Source: UBA10646 sp003456175 (GTDB taxonomy: Bacteria; Bacteroidota; Bacteroidia; Chitinophagales; Chitinophagaceae). From it: a stretch of 21,472 nucleotides of DNA. Every line of letters begins with the position of its first letter. The stretch's first letter is position 1. A program made the position numbers and the translations under genes. The stretch lies in contig DALYLQ010000045.1 of assembly GCA_031976225.1 (NCBI GenBank), positions 1 to 21,472 on the forward strand, in the 5' to 3' direction. Below are positions 13,619-21,472 of the stretch, in pieces. A model generated the notes under the pieces. It was not told the origin of the DNA, did not search any database, and saw nothing but the letters and a program-made list of their open reading frames with translations.

Positions 13619-15798
13619 CAAATAATCTCTTTAATCGTATTCTGAATTTGTTTTGCTAAGTTGATAGCTTCCTCGTTCAACCCTTCCAATTCAATATGTA
13701 TTTCGTTCAGGCGCTCTTCATAGTCAAAGTCTTTATCGGTACTGGTATCTACACCTACATAACGGCCTGGGCTTAGGCTCCAATCTTTGGCAGCTATTTC
13801 TGCTTGGGTTACCACTTTGCATAGTCCTTCTACATCGGTATACACGTCATCGGGAAAGCGGCTGGTAAGCCAATGGGCTTGTTTGTAGTAATATTCAGCT
13901 TCGTGTAAGAGGCCAGGTTCTTCTTCTTCGGGGTTACCGCCGAGTTGTAGTTGTGCATCCTTCAATTCATCGAGCAATTCCTTAATGTTCAGTGCTTTCC
14001 ACTCTTTGTTTTTATTGAGTTGGTATGTTTTGGTAGCACTTGCTACAGCATCGGTTAGCTGCTTTATTAGTTTATCTTGTGGCTTGCGGAGTGCTTTAAT
14101 GTGTGTTATTACTTGGTCTAGTGTTGCAGTAGTGTTTAGGTTTTGTATTGCTTTTATTGCATTGCTTTGCAAAGCTTCTACATCTTGTATTTGATTTTGC
14201 AACTCGTTCCACTCGGGTAGTAGGTCTGTAATGCTATTAACGCTCGCTAATTGTTGTGGGTTACATTGGCAAATGGTATTAATTACTTGGCGAATCTTCA
14301 TTTGCAGTAATGCTATCTCATGCTTACATGTTTGTGCTGTTTCGGTAGCTGTATGTAAGTATTTGCTAACCGTGGTAACAAATTTTTGGTTGTTGCCACG
14401 GTACAAACCAACTATACTAATAAGGTTTTGCAATTGCTCGGGGCTAAAATCGTTGACCTTACTCGTTACCTTACGGTAAATTTTTCTGGCGTCGAGCATC
14501 AGTACACGATTTCTTTGATTAAAAGATGGACAGGACTGTTGTTTTCTGTTCGAATTAATCGTATCAACCTCAGAATCCTCAAAATCTTGTTTTGACTCTT
14601 TATTACGATCGAAAAACCAAAGAGTACATGGTAATGATCGGGTATAGAAGAAGTTATTACCAATAGCCATCATAATATCTACAGCACCTGTTTTTACGAG
14701 TTTTTCTCGGATATCTTTTTCGCTATGGCCTGCATCGCTAGCCGACGATGCCATTACAAACCCTGCACGGCCTGTTGGTTTAAGATAATTATAGAAATAC
14801 TGTATCCATAAATAGTTGGCATTATCATTTTTAGGTAGGTTCACCTTACCATCGAGCACTAGGCGAGGGTCTTTTTTTATAACCTCTTTATTTTTATCTA
14901 CGCCATCTACATTAAAAGGAGGGTTAGCCATTACAAAGTCGCACTTACCAACAAGGTTTTGCTTGTCTTCATAAAAAGTGTTGCCTTCTTTCACATCGCC
15001 TTCAAGGCCATGTACAGCGAGGTTCATTTTGGCGAGCTTAGTGTTTAGTTCTGCTTTTTCTTGGCCATAGAAGGTAACTTTTTCGGCTGGTCGTAAGCCT
15101 TCGCTTTCAATAAAATAGCCTGTTTGTACAAACATACCCGCACTACCACAGGCGGGGTCAAACACAATTCCATAATTGGGTTCAATAATGTTAACAATGG
15201 TTTGTACCAAGCTCATAGGAGTGAAGAATTCGCCCCCTTCTTGAGCACCCGACATGGCGAACTTGTTCAGAAAGTACTCATATATTTTACCGAATAAATC
15301 GCCTTCGGCTTTTTGGAGCACTTCTTTATTGAAAATACGGAGCAGCTCACGTAACAGATCTTTACTAAAAATACCGTAATTCTTAGGCAATACGCCTTTG
15401 AGGTTATCATAATCATCTTCAATTAACCGCATAGCGTTATCTATCGACTCCCCTATATCGGCACTTTCGGGTAGGTTCACCAAATATTCAAACTGTGCCT
15501 GTTCGTGTAGATACATGGCATTCTGTTCTTCAAAATCGGTTTTGCTAAGCGCTCGCCTACCCCGCTGTGGGTGAATAGGTAGGTTAGCTTCTACTACTTC
15601 TTTAACCTTCAGATACCTATTGTACGCATGCCTTAAAAAAATGAGTCCTAAAACGGGCATGGCATATTCTGATGCTGTTAGCTTACTGTTGGCTCGTAGC
15701 TGGTCGGCAGCTCGCCATAGTTCTGCCTCTAACTTCCTCAATTGCGATCCGTGCATAAGTGTATTAATAAGTTGCGCTTGTAAAATACCTTGGTACAT
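13618..15798 (-). CDS. hsdM: Type I restriction-modification DNA methyltransferase (M) subunit
   Basis: 726 residues. The N-terminal helical HsdM domain (LWRAADQLRANSKL, EYAMPVLGLIFLRHA; 28-58) contacts HsdS and DNA. The N6-adenine methylase domain has motif I FDPACGSAG (213-221, SAM binding) and motif IV NPPF (292-295, catalytic). It is longer than typical HsdM (about 500-550): after the methylase core, a roughly 220-residue helical, Gln/Leu-rich region (about 440-660) probably forms coiled coils, followed by a conserved-looking tail (SPGRYVGVDTSTDKDFDYEERLNEIHIELEGLNEEA) common to long HsdM proteins. The ATG at 15798 is used; codon 15 (15756) is a possible alternative start. HsdM protects host DNA and, with HsdS, forms the core of the restriction complex. 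Its stop overlaps the GxxExxY start. Confidence 0.95.
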   Translation of the reverse strand: MYQGILQAQLINTLMHGSQLRKLEAELWRAADQLRANSKLTASEYAMPVLGLIFLRHAYNRYLKVKEVVEANLPIHPQRGRRALSKTDFEEQNAMYLHEQAQFEYLVNLPESADIGESIDNAMRLIEDDYDNLKGVLPKNYGIFSKDLLRELLRIFNKEVLQKAEGDLFGKIYEYFLNKFAMSGAQEGGEFFTPMSLVQTIVNIIEPNYGIVFDPACGSAGMFVQTGYFIESEGLRPAEKVTFYGQEKAELNTKLAKMNLAVHGLEGDVKEGNTFYEDKQNLVGKCDFVMANPPFNVDGVDKNKEVIKKDPRLVLDGKVNLPKNDNANYLWIQYFYNYLKPTGRAGFVMASSASDAGHSEKDIREKLVKTGAVDIMMAIGNNFFYTRSLPCTLWFFDRNKESKQDFEDSEVDTINSNRKQQSCPSFNQRNRVLMLDARKIYRKVTSKVNDFSPEQLQNLISIVGLYRGNNQKFVTTVSKYLHTATETAQTCKHEIALLQMKIRQVINTICQCNPQQLASVNSITDLLPEWNELQNQIQDVEALQSNAIKAIQNLNTTATLDQVITHIKALRKPQDKLIKQLTDAVASATKTYQLNKNKEWKALNIKELLDELKDAQLQLGGNPEEEEPGLLHEAEYYYKQAHWLTSRFPDDVYTDVEGLCKVVTQAEIAAKDWSLSPGRYVGVDTSTDKDFDYEERLNEIHIELEGLNEEAINLAKQIQNTIKEII

Positions 15799-15832
15799 AC
15801 TACTACCAATACTGGGTTGGGGTATATAGCTA

Positions 15833-15840
15833 CAAATATA
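15833..15840 (-). promoter_or_regulatory. Candidate -7 box for the hsdM operon
   Basis: Minus-strand TATATTTG, an exact TAnnTTTG box in the 74-bp gap between the upstream nuclease-like gene and hsdM, about 35 bp before the hsdM ATG. No good TTTG -33 element is seen. If used, the methylase could be expressed independently of the gene upstream. Confidence 0.4.
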
Positions 15841-15872
15841 TTGGGTGCTTAGGTTATCTAATTTTATTAGGC

Positions 15873-17009
15873 TTAGGCAGTAACACCCCGAAGTGCTTGC
15901 AACAGATTGTTGATAAATTGTATTACCTCAGCATCGGTAGCTAACAAGTTGTGGGTTGTTTGAAAAATTTTCTCGTAGCCATTTTTGTTGCTGCCTTCTT
16001 GAAATGCCGACAGCATTTTGATATTATTTAATAGCTCGTGGGTGGTGGTGCGGTTTTTTTCTTGATTATTAGCCATACCAAACAGATCTACTTTAACAGA
16101 AGTAAGACTTTCTGTTGTAACAGATAATTGAAAACGTATGGCATTAAAGGTGTAGCCTTCAAAAAACCATGTTGGATAGGGCGGGTACTGGTTGCCCTTG
16201 GTGAAAGGAAGATAATTTTGTATTTGCGATGCTATAAACTGTATTCGATAGGTATTAATCGCTTTCTTTTCGTTATCACTTAATTGTATTAATACAGGTA
16301 GTATTTCTACCTTACCTACATCTTTCAAGAAGTCTTGTATAACTCTACGTTCGTGTGCATTAATATTCAATGCCTTTACTAGTTTGGTGTACTCATTAAT
16401 GAATGATTTTGTATTAAATTCATTTGTATGTTCTAAACATTGATTCAACCAACCCTGAACCAAATCATTAGATTGGTCTGTATATGCACCTATGCTTTTG
16501 AGTATGGATGCTGCTGCTGGTATTGTTGGTGTAGGAGCTTGTTTTATACCATCAAGTGTTAGATAGATAATAGCGTCGACCTCGAGATTTCTTTTTGTTA
16601 TTAGTTCATAATATCTCTCTATTTGCATTTCGGCATCTGGCGCATTATTCATTTTATTTTCGATTATAATTGCATGGCCCTTGCCCTCAATACAGATATC
16701 AATTCTACTAGCTATATCTGAAAATTCACGATGTACAGTTGCATGTTCATAGTTGGCTTTGTTGATGTTGAATTGATAGTGCTTGCATAGGTAATCTATA
16801 AATACGTGCAAAAAGGTAGAACTGCCTTTATGTAATCCATTTGGGTTAAGGAGTACTGAAATAATATCGGAATGGAAATTTTCTTTTTCAACATTGATGC
16901 TTGATAATGCAAAAATGTTAAAAGACGCCTGCTCCGCTGAAGTTCTAACTAGTTTTTGGGCTTCCTTAAACTGCTGATATCTTTGTTCGAACCACTGCTG
17001 TATGCTCAT
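15873..17009 (-). CDS. PD-(D/E)XK nuclease superfamily protein
   Basis: 378 residues. The N-terminal third carries the motif series of the PDDEXK_4-type nuclease family: ENFHSDIISVLLNPNG (43-58), HREFSDIASRIDICI (93-107, with D104), AIIIENKMNN (113-122, with E117 and K119 as the E-x-K pair) and QIERYY (129-134). The remaining 240 residues are less conserved and helical, closing with a beta-rich part. The catalytic residues look complete, so nuclease activity is plausible; many family members sit in defence loci without known targets. It is the first gene of the minus-strand train, 74 bp before hsdM, with no terminator between them. Whether it belongs functionally to the restriction system is inferred from position only. 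Confidence 0.75.
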   Translation of the reverse strand: MSIQQWFEQRYQQFKEAQKLVRTSAEQASFNIFALSSINVEKENFHSDIISVLLNPNGLHKGSSTFLHVFIDYLCKHYQFNINKANYEHATVHREFSDIASRIDICIEGKGHAIIIENKMNNAPDAEMQIERYYELITKRNLEVDAIIYLTLDGIKQAPTPTIPAAASILKSIGAYTDQSNDLVQGWLNQCLEHTNEFNTKSFINEYTKLVKALNINAHERRVIQDFLKDVGKVEILPVLIQLSDNEKKAINTYRIQFIASQIQNYLPFTKGNQYPPYPTWFFEGYTFNAIRFQLSVTTESLTSVKVDLFGMANNQEKNRTTTHELLNNIKMLSAFQEGSNKNGYEKIFQTTHNLLATDAEVIQFINNLLQALRGVTA

Positions 17010-17053
17010 ATATTATTTTTTTCTAAAAATATAGCATTTATCATTACACTAAT

Positions 17054-17085
17054 AAAAAAGGAGTAACATGTGTTACCCCTTTTTT
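17054..17085 (-). terminator. Terminator after the YCF48-repeat gene
   Basis: Minus-strand hairpin GGGGTAACA-CA-TGTTACTCC with one internal mismatch, flanked by A6 on the 5' side and T6 on the 3' side. It starts 18 bases past the stop codon of the YCF48-repeat gene. The symmetrical A/T flanks would also allow action on the plus strand. It separates the repeat-protein gene from the defence operon. Confidence 0.88.
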
Positions 17086-17103
17086 GGTTGTTTTACGTTA
17101 AAC

Positions 17104-19461
17104 TCATTTGATAAATGAACTATTCATAATAATCCCCCGCTTTTTATCCTTCATTTTTAAGTAATAGGTTCCCTGTGGTAGTGTTGCTACATTGAGTGTA
17201 ATAGTAGTGCTGCCAAGAGTAGCGATATTGGCTTGTTGATACAATTCCCTACCATTGATGTCAAAAATTTGAAGTAGTGCTATTCCATCTGTATTATTTG
17301 GTATTTGAATTACCAATTCGTTTTGAACGGGATTGGGGAATATTTTAAGCTCCATAGCTGTATTGATAGCTGTAGTAATTATCTTACTGTATTTATGGCT
17401 ACCATCTTTTCCAACAGCTTTTATGCGGTAATATAAAATACCGATATGCGGTTGTTGCAAGTTATCAGTAAACTTATATGATACGCTATTGGTGGCGTTT
17501 TTACTTGCAATAGTGCCCACCTCGTTAAAAGATCTACCATTTGTACTTCGCTCAATAGTATAAATGTTAACATTATTATCGGTTGAAACAGACCACATAA
17601 CGTTGGTAGAGGTGTTGGAGATGGCAGCAGCCTTAATTTCAGTAAAATCTGTTGGTAGGGTGGCGGCGGAAGTGTTAAGTAAAAGTGTCCCATTATTTCC
17701 AACAATCCAACCTTTACCCATCGATGAAAAATGTACATCTATTAATTCATTAGTAGTGTTAGACACCTCTGGTTGCCAGGTTAAACCACCATCTGTTGTT
17801 CTAAGGATAGTACCATTAGTACCAACTACCCAACCCTGTAAACTGTTGATAAAATGTGTGGCCCTAAACATTTGTGAAGAACCAGAATTTTGTATAACCC
17901 AAGAAACACCTCCGTTTGAAGTATGTAAAATAATACCACCACTACCAACTATCCAACCCTTAGATTCGTCTACAAAATGGATATCGAACAAAATTTGCCC
18001 AGTATTATAACTTTGATTAACCCAAGTTATGCCGCCATCTGTTGACTTTAATATTGTTCCATAATCACCAACAGCCCACCCCAAACTACTATTAATAAAA
18101 AAAACGCTTCTCAGCCAATTTGTGGTGTTAGAAGTTTGTAAGGACCAATTCGATCCGCCATCTGTTGACTTTAGTATTGTTCCATGATCACCAACAGCCC
18201 ATCCCTCTAATGTATTTATGAACATTGCTTTGGAAAGATGTTGTAAAGTAAAATTACTTCTTGTGGTCCATGCGTTACCACTCGTATTGGTAGTAAAAAT
18301 AGAACCGCCACTACCAACTATACAACCTCTATTTACAGATGTAAAGAAACAACTTGTAATCGTAGATGTAGTGTTGTTAGCATTTTGACGAATCCAATTA
18401 ATTCCGCCATCTTGTGTTCTATAAACTGTACCACTATGACCTGTAAGCCAACCACTACTATCGTTCACAAAGTGAATGCTATATAATTCACTAAGTGTCC
18501 CATTTGTTAGTGAAGACCAAGATATTCCCGCATCATTGCTAATAATAACAGCACCATTGTCACCGACTGCTCTTATTCTATTGGCATTGAACATGCAAAT
18601 TGAATTAAGATCGTTAGAGGTTGATGAGTGTCTAGCTGTCCAAGTTAAACCCATATTATTAGAGGTTATAATAGCACCATTACTGCCCGAAGCGCAAACA
18701 GTCGACCCTCTTGCTGCCAAATCAAAAAGGTTTTCAGTGTTCGTATTAATTAGTTGGTTCCATGTAGCGCCAGCATTTTGCGTTTTTAAAATTGTACCGC
18801 TAGTTCCAACAATATATCCTTCTGAAGGTGTCACGAAAAAAATTGCATTTAAGTCTTGCATAGTACCTGATGGCCTTATAGACCAAGTGTTTCCGCCATT
18901 AGATGTATACAAAATAGTCCCACTCCAACCGACAACCCATCCTGTATCGATTGATATAAAAAAAACATCTTCTAATGGTTCTGTTGTAGGAAGCGTTTGT
19001 GATGACCAATTATAACCAGCATTTGAGGATTTATAAAATCTACCATTCATTCCCACAGTAACGATAGTAGAATCATTTATAACAAATAAGGATGTTAAAT
19101 TTGTATTATCAACTTGTCCTAAGGTCACCCAGCTTATTCCTGCATTGTTTGTACTTAAAACCACACCAGAATTTCCTACAGCCCACCCATGTGATGAACT
19201 TATAAATTTTACATCTGTGAGTGTATATGAAGTTGATGAGCCTTGACTTCGCCAAGTCTGGCCACCATCTCTTGTAAATAAGATATTACCTTTTTCACCT
19301 ACAGCCCATCCTACTGTATCATTTACAAAATCTGTTGAATTTAAAGTCACATTGATAAATCCAGAATTACCAAGTTGATTTGCAGGTTGCCACGTTTGTG
19401 CATTAGCTACAATTTTAGTTAATAAAAAAACAAATAAAATGAATATAAAATGTGTTTTCAT
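17104..19461 (-). CDS. Secreted YCF48-repeat beta-propeller protein with T9SS type A sorting domain
   Basis: 785 residues from the ATG at 19461. A longer frame opens at 19551, but its first 30 codons overlap the end of the preceding gene and lack signal-peptide character. From 19461 the protein starts MKTHFIFILFVFLL and has a cleavage site after ANA. Fourteen repeats of about 41-44 residues follow, each built as F(I/V)xxxxGWxVGxxGxIxxTxDGGxxW, the YCF48/photosystem-stability type of propeller blade. A fibronectin-III-like segment comes next (TDFTEIKAAAIS... to ...KYSKIITT). The last 75 residues begin IFPNPVQNELVI and include LPQGTYYLKM, the type A C-terminal signal of the type IX secretion system. 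It is therefore exported and cell-surface attached or released. Ligand or role is unknown. Repeats 10 and 11 are nearly identical at DNA level. Confidence 0.9.
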   Translation of the reverse strand: MKTHFIFILFVFLLTKIVANAQTWQPANQLGNSGFINVTLNSTDFVNDTVGWAVGEKGNILFTRDGGQTWRSQGSSTSYTLTDVKFISSSHGWAVGNSGVVLSTNNAGISWVTLGQVDNTNLTSLFVINDSTIVTVGMNGRFYKSSNAGYNWSSQTLPTTEPLEDVFFISIDTGWVVGWSGTILYTSNGGNTWSIRPSGTMQDLNAIFFVTPSEGYIVGTSGTILKTQNAGATWNQLINTNTENLFDLAARGSTVCASGSNGAIITSNNMGLTWTARHSSTSNDLNSICMFNANRIRAVGDNGAVIISNDAGISWSSLTNGTLSELYSIHFVNDSSGWLTGHSGTVYRTQDGGINWIRQNANNTTSTITSCFFTSVNRGCIVGSGGSIFTTNTSGNAWTTRSNFTLQHLSKAMFINTLEGWAVGDHGTILKSTDGGSNWSLQTSNTTNWLRSVFFINSSLGWAVGDYGTILKSTDGGITWVNQSYNTGQILFDIHFVDESKGWIVGSGGIILHTSNGGVSWVIQNSGSSQMFRATHFINSLQGWVVGTNGTILRTTDGGLTWQPEVSNTTNELIDVHFSSMGKGWIVGNNGTLLLNTSAATLPTDFTEIKAAAISNTSTNVMWSVSTDNNVNIYTIERSTNGRSFNEVGTIASKNATNSVSYKFTDNLQQPHIGILYYRIKAVGKDGSHKYSKIITTAINTAMELKIFPNPVQNELVIQIPNNTDGIALLQIFDINGRELYQQANIATLGSTTITLNVATLPQGTYYLKMKDKKRGIIMNSSFIK
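18032..18203 (-). repeat. Two near-identical YCF48 repeat segments
   Basis: About 48 bp starting at 18032 and at 18155 (123 bp apart, 41 codons) differ at only three or so positions. The other blades of the protein share protein-level but not DNA-level similarity. This indicates a recent blade duplication or gene conversion. Confidence 0.7.
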
Positions 19462-19498
19462 AATAGCTAAATTTTGAATTTTAATTATGTATTTAATA

Positions 19499-21472
19499 TT
19501 AATTATTCTCTCGTTGACACTTTCTAGAGCAGAAATCTTCATTAGTTCCAATTTCTACTAAACAATCATACCTTTCACCATTTCTAAAATTTTCACACAT
19601 TTCATGTAATATTTTTTCTATTTCATCAGATTCTTCATTAAATGATTTCACAAGTGCNNNNNNNNNNNNNNNNNNNNNNNNNTACTAGGTTTGCACTAAA
19701 ATCATCTATCATCATTTTAGCTAAGTCATTATAAGTATAAAAGTATTTCTTTAGATAAAATTCTTTACCACACCATTTACAATTTTTACTTTCAACTCCA
19801 CACTCACTACCTCTTTTATTCTCCGGATCAGTATTGTTACCATAATATATATTCTTAATTGTATTGATATCCTCTTTCGAAAGCTTCAAGTCAAACGAAC
19901 TTACTAAGGAATCAATTTTATCATTTTCAGTATATTGAAACTCTTCATAAACATTACCATCTTCACCATCTGATTCGTAATTATTTGTTGAATCTACCAA
20001 TGAATAATTCTTATAATCAGAATAATAATTTTCATCATAATATTCTGGATCTCTAATTAGTGGGGAGTTTATTCCAAATAAATAATAATTAGCAACATCA
20101 ATAGGTTTTATTTTTAGAATAAAAATATTATAGCAAGAAAGTGCAAGCCAAACGAAAAAAATATTACGTGTAACTTTATAAATTCTGTCTACAGTACTAG
20201 TTTTTTTAACTGGCTTGTATTCTGATAATTTTGGCGCCTCACAATCAAATTTTAGTGGTATCTGTAAATTAAAATCACTGTTTAAATAGCCATATTTTCC
20301 ATTACTCTTAACCTTGTAAAAACGGGTTGAATATCCATCATAATAAATTTCAACAGCATCAAACTTTGGCTCTATAACACAAATACCTTTTAGATTGACG
20401 ATACCCCATTTACCGTTTTGCTTTACTTGATAATGACCTACATGACTAAAAACATCTTCAGTAATATCATTATCATGAATATCTTCATATTGTGGTTTAA
20501 CAAGCCAAAATCCTTGATTACTGATAATACCCCATCTATCATTCATTAGGGCTGGAGCAAAGCCTTTTTGAGAGGGACCAATAAAGTCTATTATCGGATT
20601 TACAATCCAACTTCCTCTTACATCAGCGACCCCCCACTTACCACTCAAAAGTTTAGCTTTATAGTATCCATCAAAAGCGCCAATGTATTCTAGTGTTGGC
20701 TGCATAATCCAATTACCGCTGGTATCAATCACACCCAATTTACCGTTTAAATTAACTTTATAATGCTCATTATTAATTACGTCAAGAAGATCAAAACTGC
20801 TAATGTTATCAAATTGGGGTTGCACTATCCATGTACCCTGAGCATTCACAAAGCCCCACCTCTTATTCAGTTGCGCTAGGTAAAAATCTTCTTTACAACC
20901 AGGAGCGATGTCTTCATATACAGCTTGTACAATCCAATTTCCCTCGAAATCCATGAAACCCCATCTGTCATTATGCTTTAGCAGATAGTATTTCCGTTCA
21001 AGATAGATATACTCATATATTGGCTGCATTACCCAGCCTCCTTGATGATTAATTATCCCCAACTTTTCATTTAGCTCTGCTATAAAATATATTTCTTTAA
21101 AAGAATCCTTTATTAATTCTATTCTAAAATAAATATCATCATATATAGGTTGCAACAACCAATTCCCATAAAAATCGATTAAACCACATTTGTCTTTAAG
21201 CCAAACTTTATAACACTCAATATTATAATAAATACTATTGTCTGAAAAGAACCTGTTTAAAGTACTATATTTAATTACACTACATTTATTATTTATTTTT
21301 GAATAGTTATTAGAATAGTCTTCTTTAAAAAGAATTATACCATCATATATTGGTTGTAATAGCCAATTCCCACTTGGGCTAATTATTCCCCATTTATTAT
21401 TGATACTTACCTTGTATAAAGTATCTTGAAATTCTTCTATGCCGTCATATATCGACTGTATTATCCAATTAC
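19499..21472 (-). CDS. WG-repeat protein with membrane segment and C-terminal zinc-finger-like motif (5' partial, interrupted by assembly gap)
   Basis: The reading frame is open to the right edge, so the N-terminus is missing. A TTG at 21158 is not a real start, because WG repeats continue upstream of it in frame. About ten WG repeats of 33-65 residues are visible, each with (N/G)W(I/L)(V/M/L)QPxYDxI and a K/RWGxx...G ending. Next come a membrane-spanning stretch (NIFFVWLALSCYNIFIL), an acidic Asp/Glu/Asn/Tyr-rich region and CKWCGKEF. Then a 25-N gap. After the gap, a frame offset by one reads ALVKSFNEESDE to FCSRKCQRENN and stops at 19499; the CxxC plus CxxxC pair suggests one treble-clef/zinc-ribbon domain spanning the gap. 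Read without correcting the gap length, the frame would stop falsely at 19638. WG repeats are thought to mediate protein interaction; no catalytic motif is seen. Confidence 0.75.
19658..19682. other. Assembly gap (25 N)
   Basis: A run of 25 N within the WG-repeat gene. The codons on its two sides are out of frame by one base if 25 is taken literally, so the true missing length is probably a multiple of three. Confidence 0.98.

Noticed and set aside
17026..17033. Promoter box TATATTTT upstream of the PD-(D/E)XK gene
   Set aside because: One mismatch to TAnnTTTG in a very AT-rich stretch and no -33 element; not distinguishable from chance.
19461..19551. Extending the YCF48-repeat gene to the upstream ATG at 19551
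   Set aside because: The extra 30 residues lack signal-peptide character and overlap the zinc-finger-like end of the preceding WG-repeat gene, which explains that DNA better.
19638..19657. Stop of the WG-repeat gene at 19638
   Set aside because: It depends on taking the 25 N as the true gap length. The other frame after the gap is open to 19499 and supplies a matching Cys pair.
17104..21472. CRISPR-like array in the region of regular repeats
   Set aside because: The periodicity is in codons (WG and YCF48 protein repeats), not in short identical DNA repeats with unique spacers.

Overview
The window looks like a chromosomal segment of a Bacteroidota bacterium, probably of the Chitinophagaceae/Sphingobacteriia type. 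The signs are a T9SS C-terminal sorting domain, TAnnTTTG-type promoter boxes, little Shine-Dalgarno signal, a 2-oxoacid:ferredoxin oxidoreductase alpha subunit with its gamma domain fused in front, and a sugar-oxidation operon typical of that phylum. Everything here is read by eye from sequence; no database search was run.

Region 1 (1-5862, plus strand) is chromosomal metabolism. A GMC-family FAD oxidoreductase, a Tat-exported gluconate-2-dehydrogenase-subunit-3-like small subunit and a Tat-exported Gfo/Idh/MocA oxidoreductase form an apparent operon that probably oxidises glycosides or sugars in the periplasm. It is followed by korA with its own promoter box and a strong terminator.

Region 2 (5891-6139) is a junction. 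It holds a hairpin and the last 20 nt of a minus-strand tRNA (T-loop to discriminator base) with no tRNA body. This is the kind of scar left where a genomic island has integrated at a tRNA 3' end.

Region 3 (6140-17009, all minus strand) is a defence island built around a type I restriction-modification system. In transcription order: a PD-(D/E)XK nuclease-like protein, hsdM, a decayed GxxExxY gene, a RhuM-like protein with a C-terminal PLD-like domain, an inverted-repeat spacer, hsdS, then three small genes (candidate RelE/HigB-like toxin, XRE antitoxin, SecB-like chaperone) and finally hsdR. The three small genes have the order and spacing of a tripartite toxin-antitoxin-chaperone (TAC) module inserted between hsdS and hsdR. 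The junctions on both sides of rhuM and of the spacer carry an identical 13-bp direct repeat that includes the start/stop overlap, which suggests modular cassette exchange.

Region 4 (17054-21472, minus strand) is AT-rich and encodes two repeat proteins. One is a secreted 14-repeat YCF48-type beta-propeller protein with a T9SS sorting tail, followed by a clear terminator. The other is a WG-repeat protein with one membrane segment and a C-terminal zinc-finger-like motif. It runs off the right edge and is interrupted by a 25-N assembly gap.
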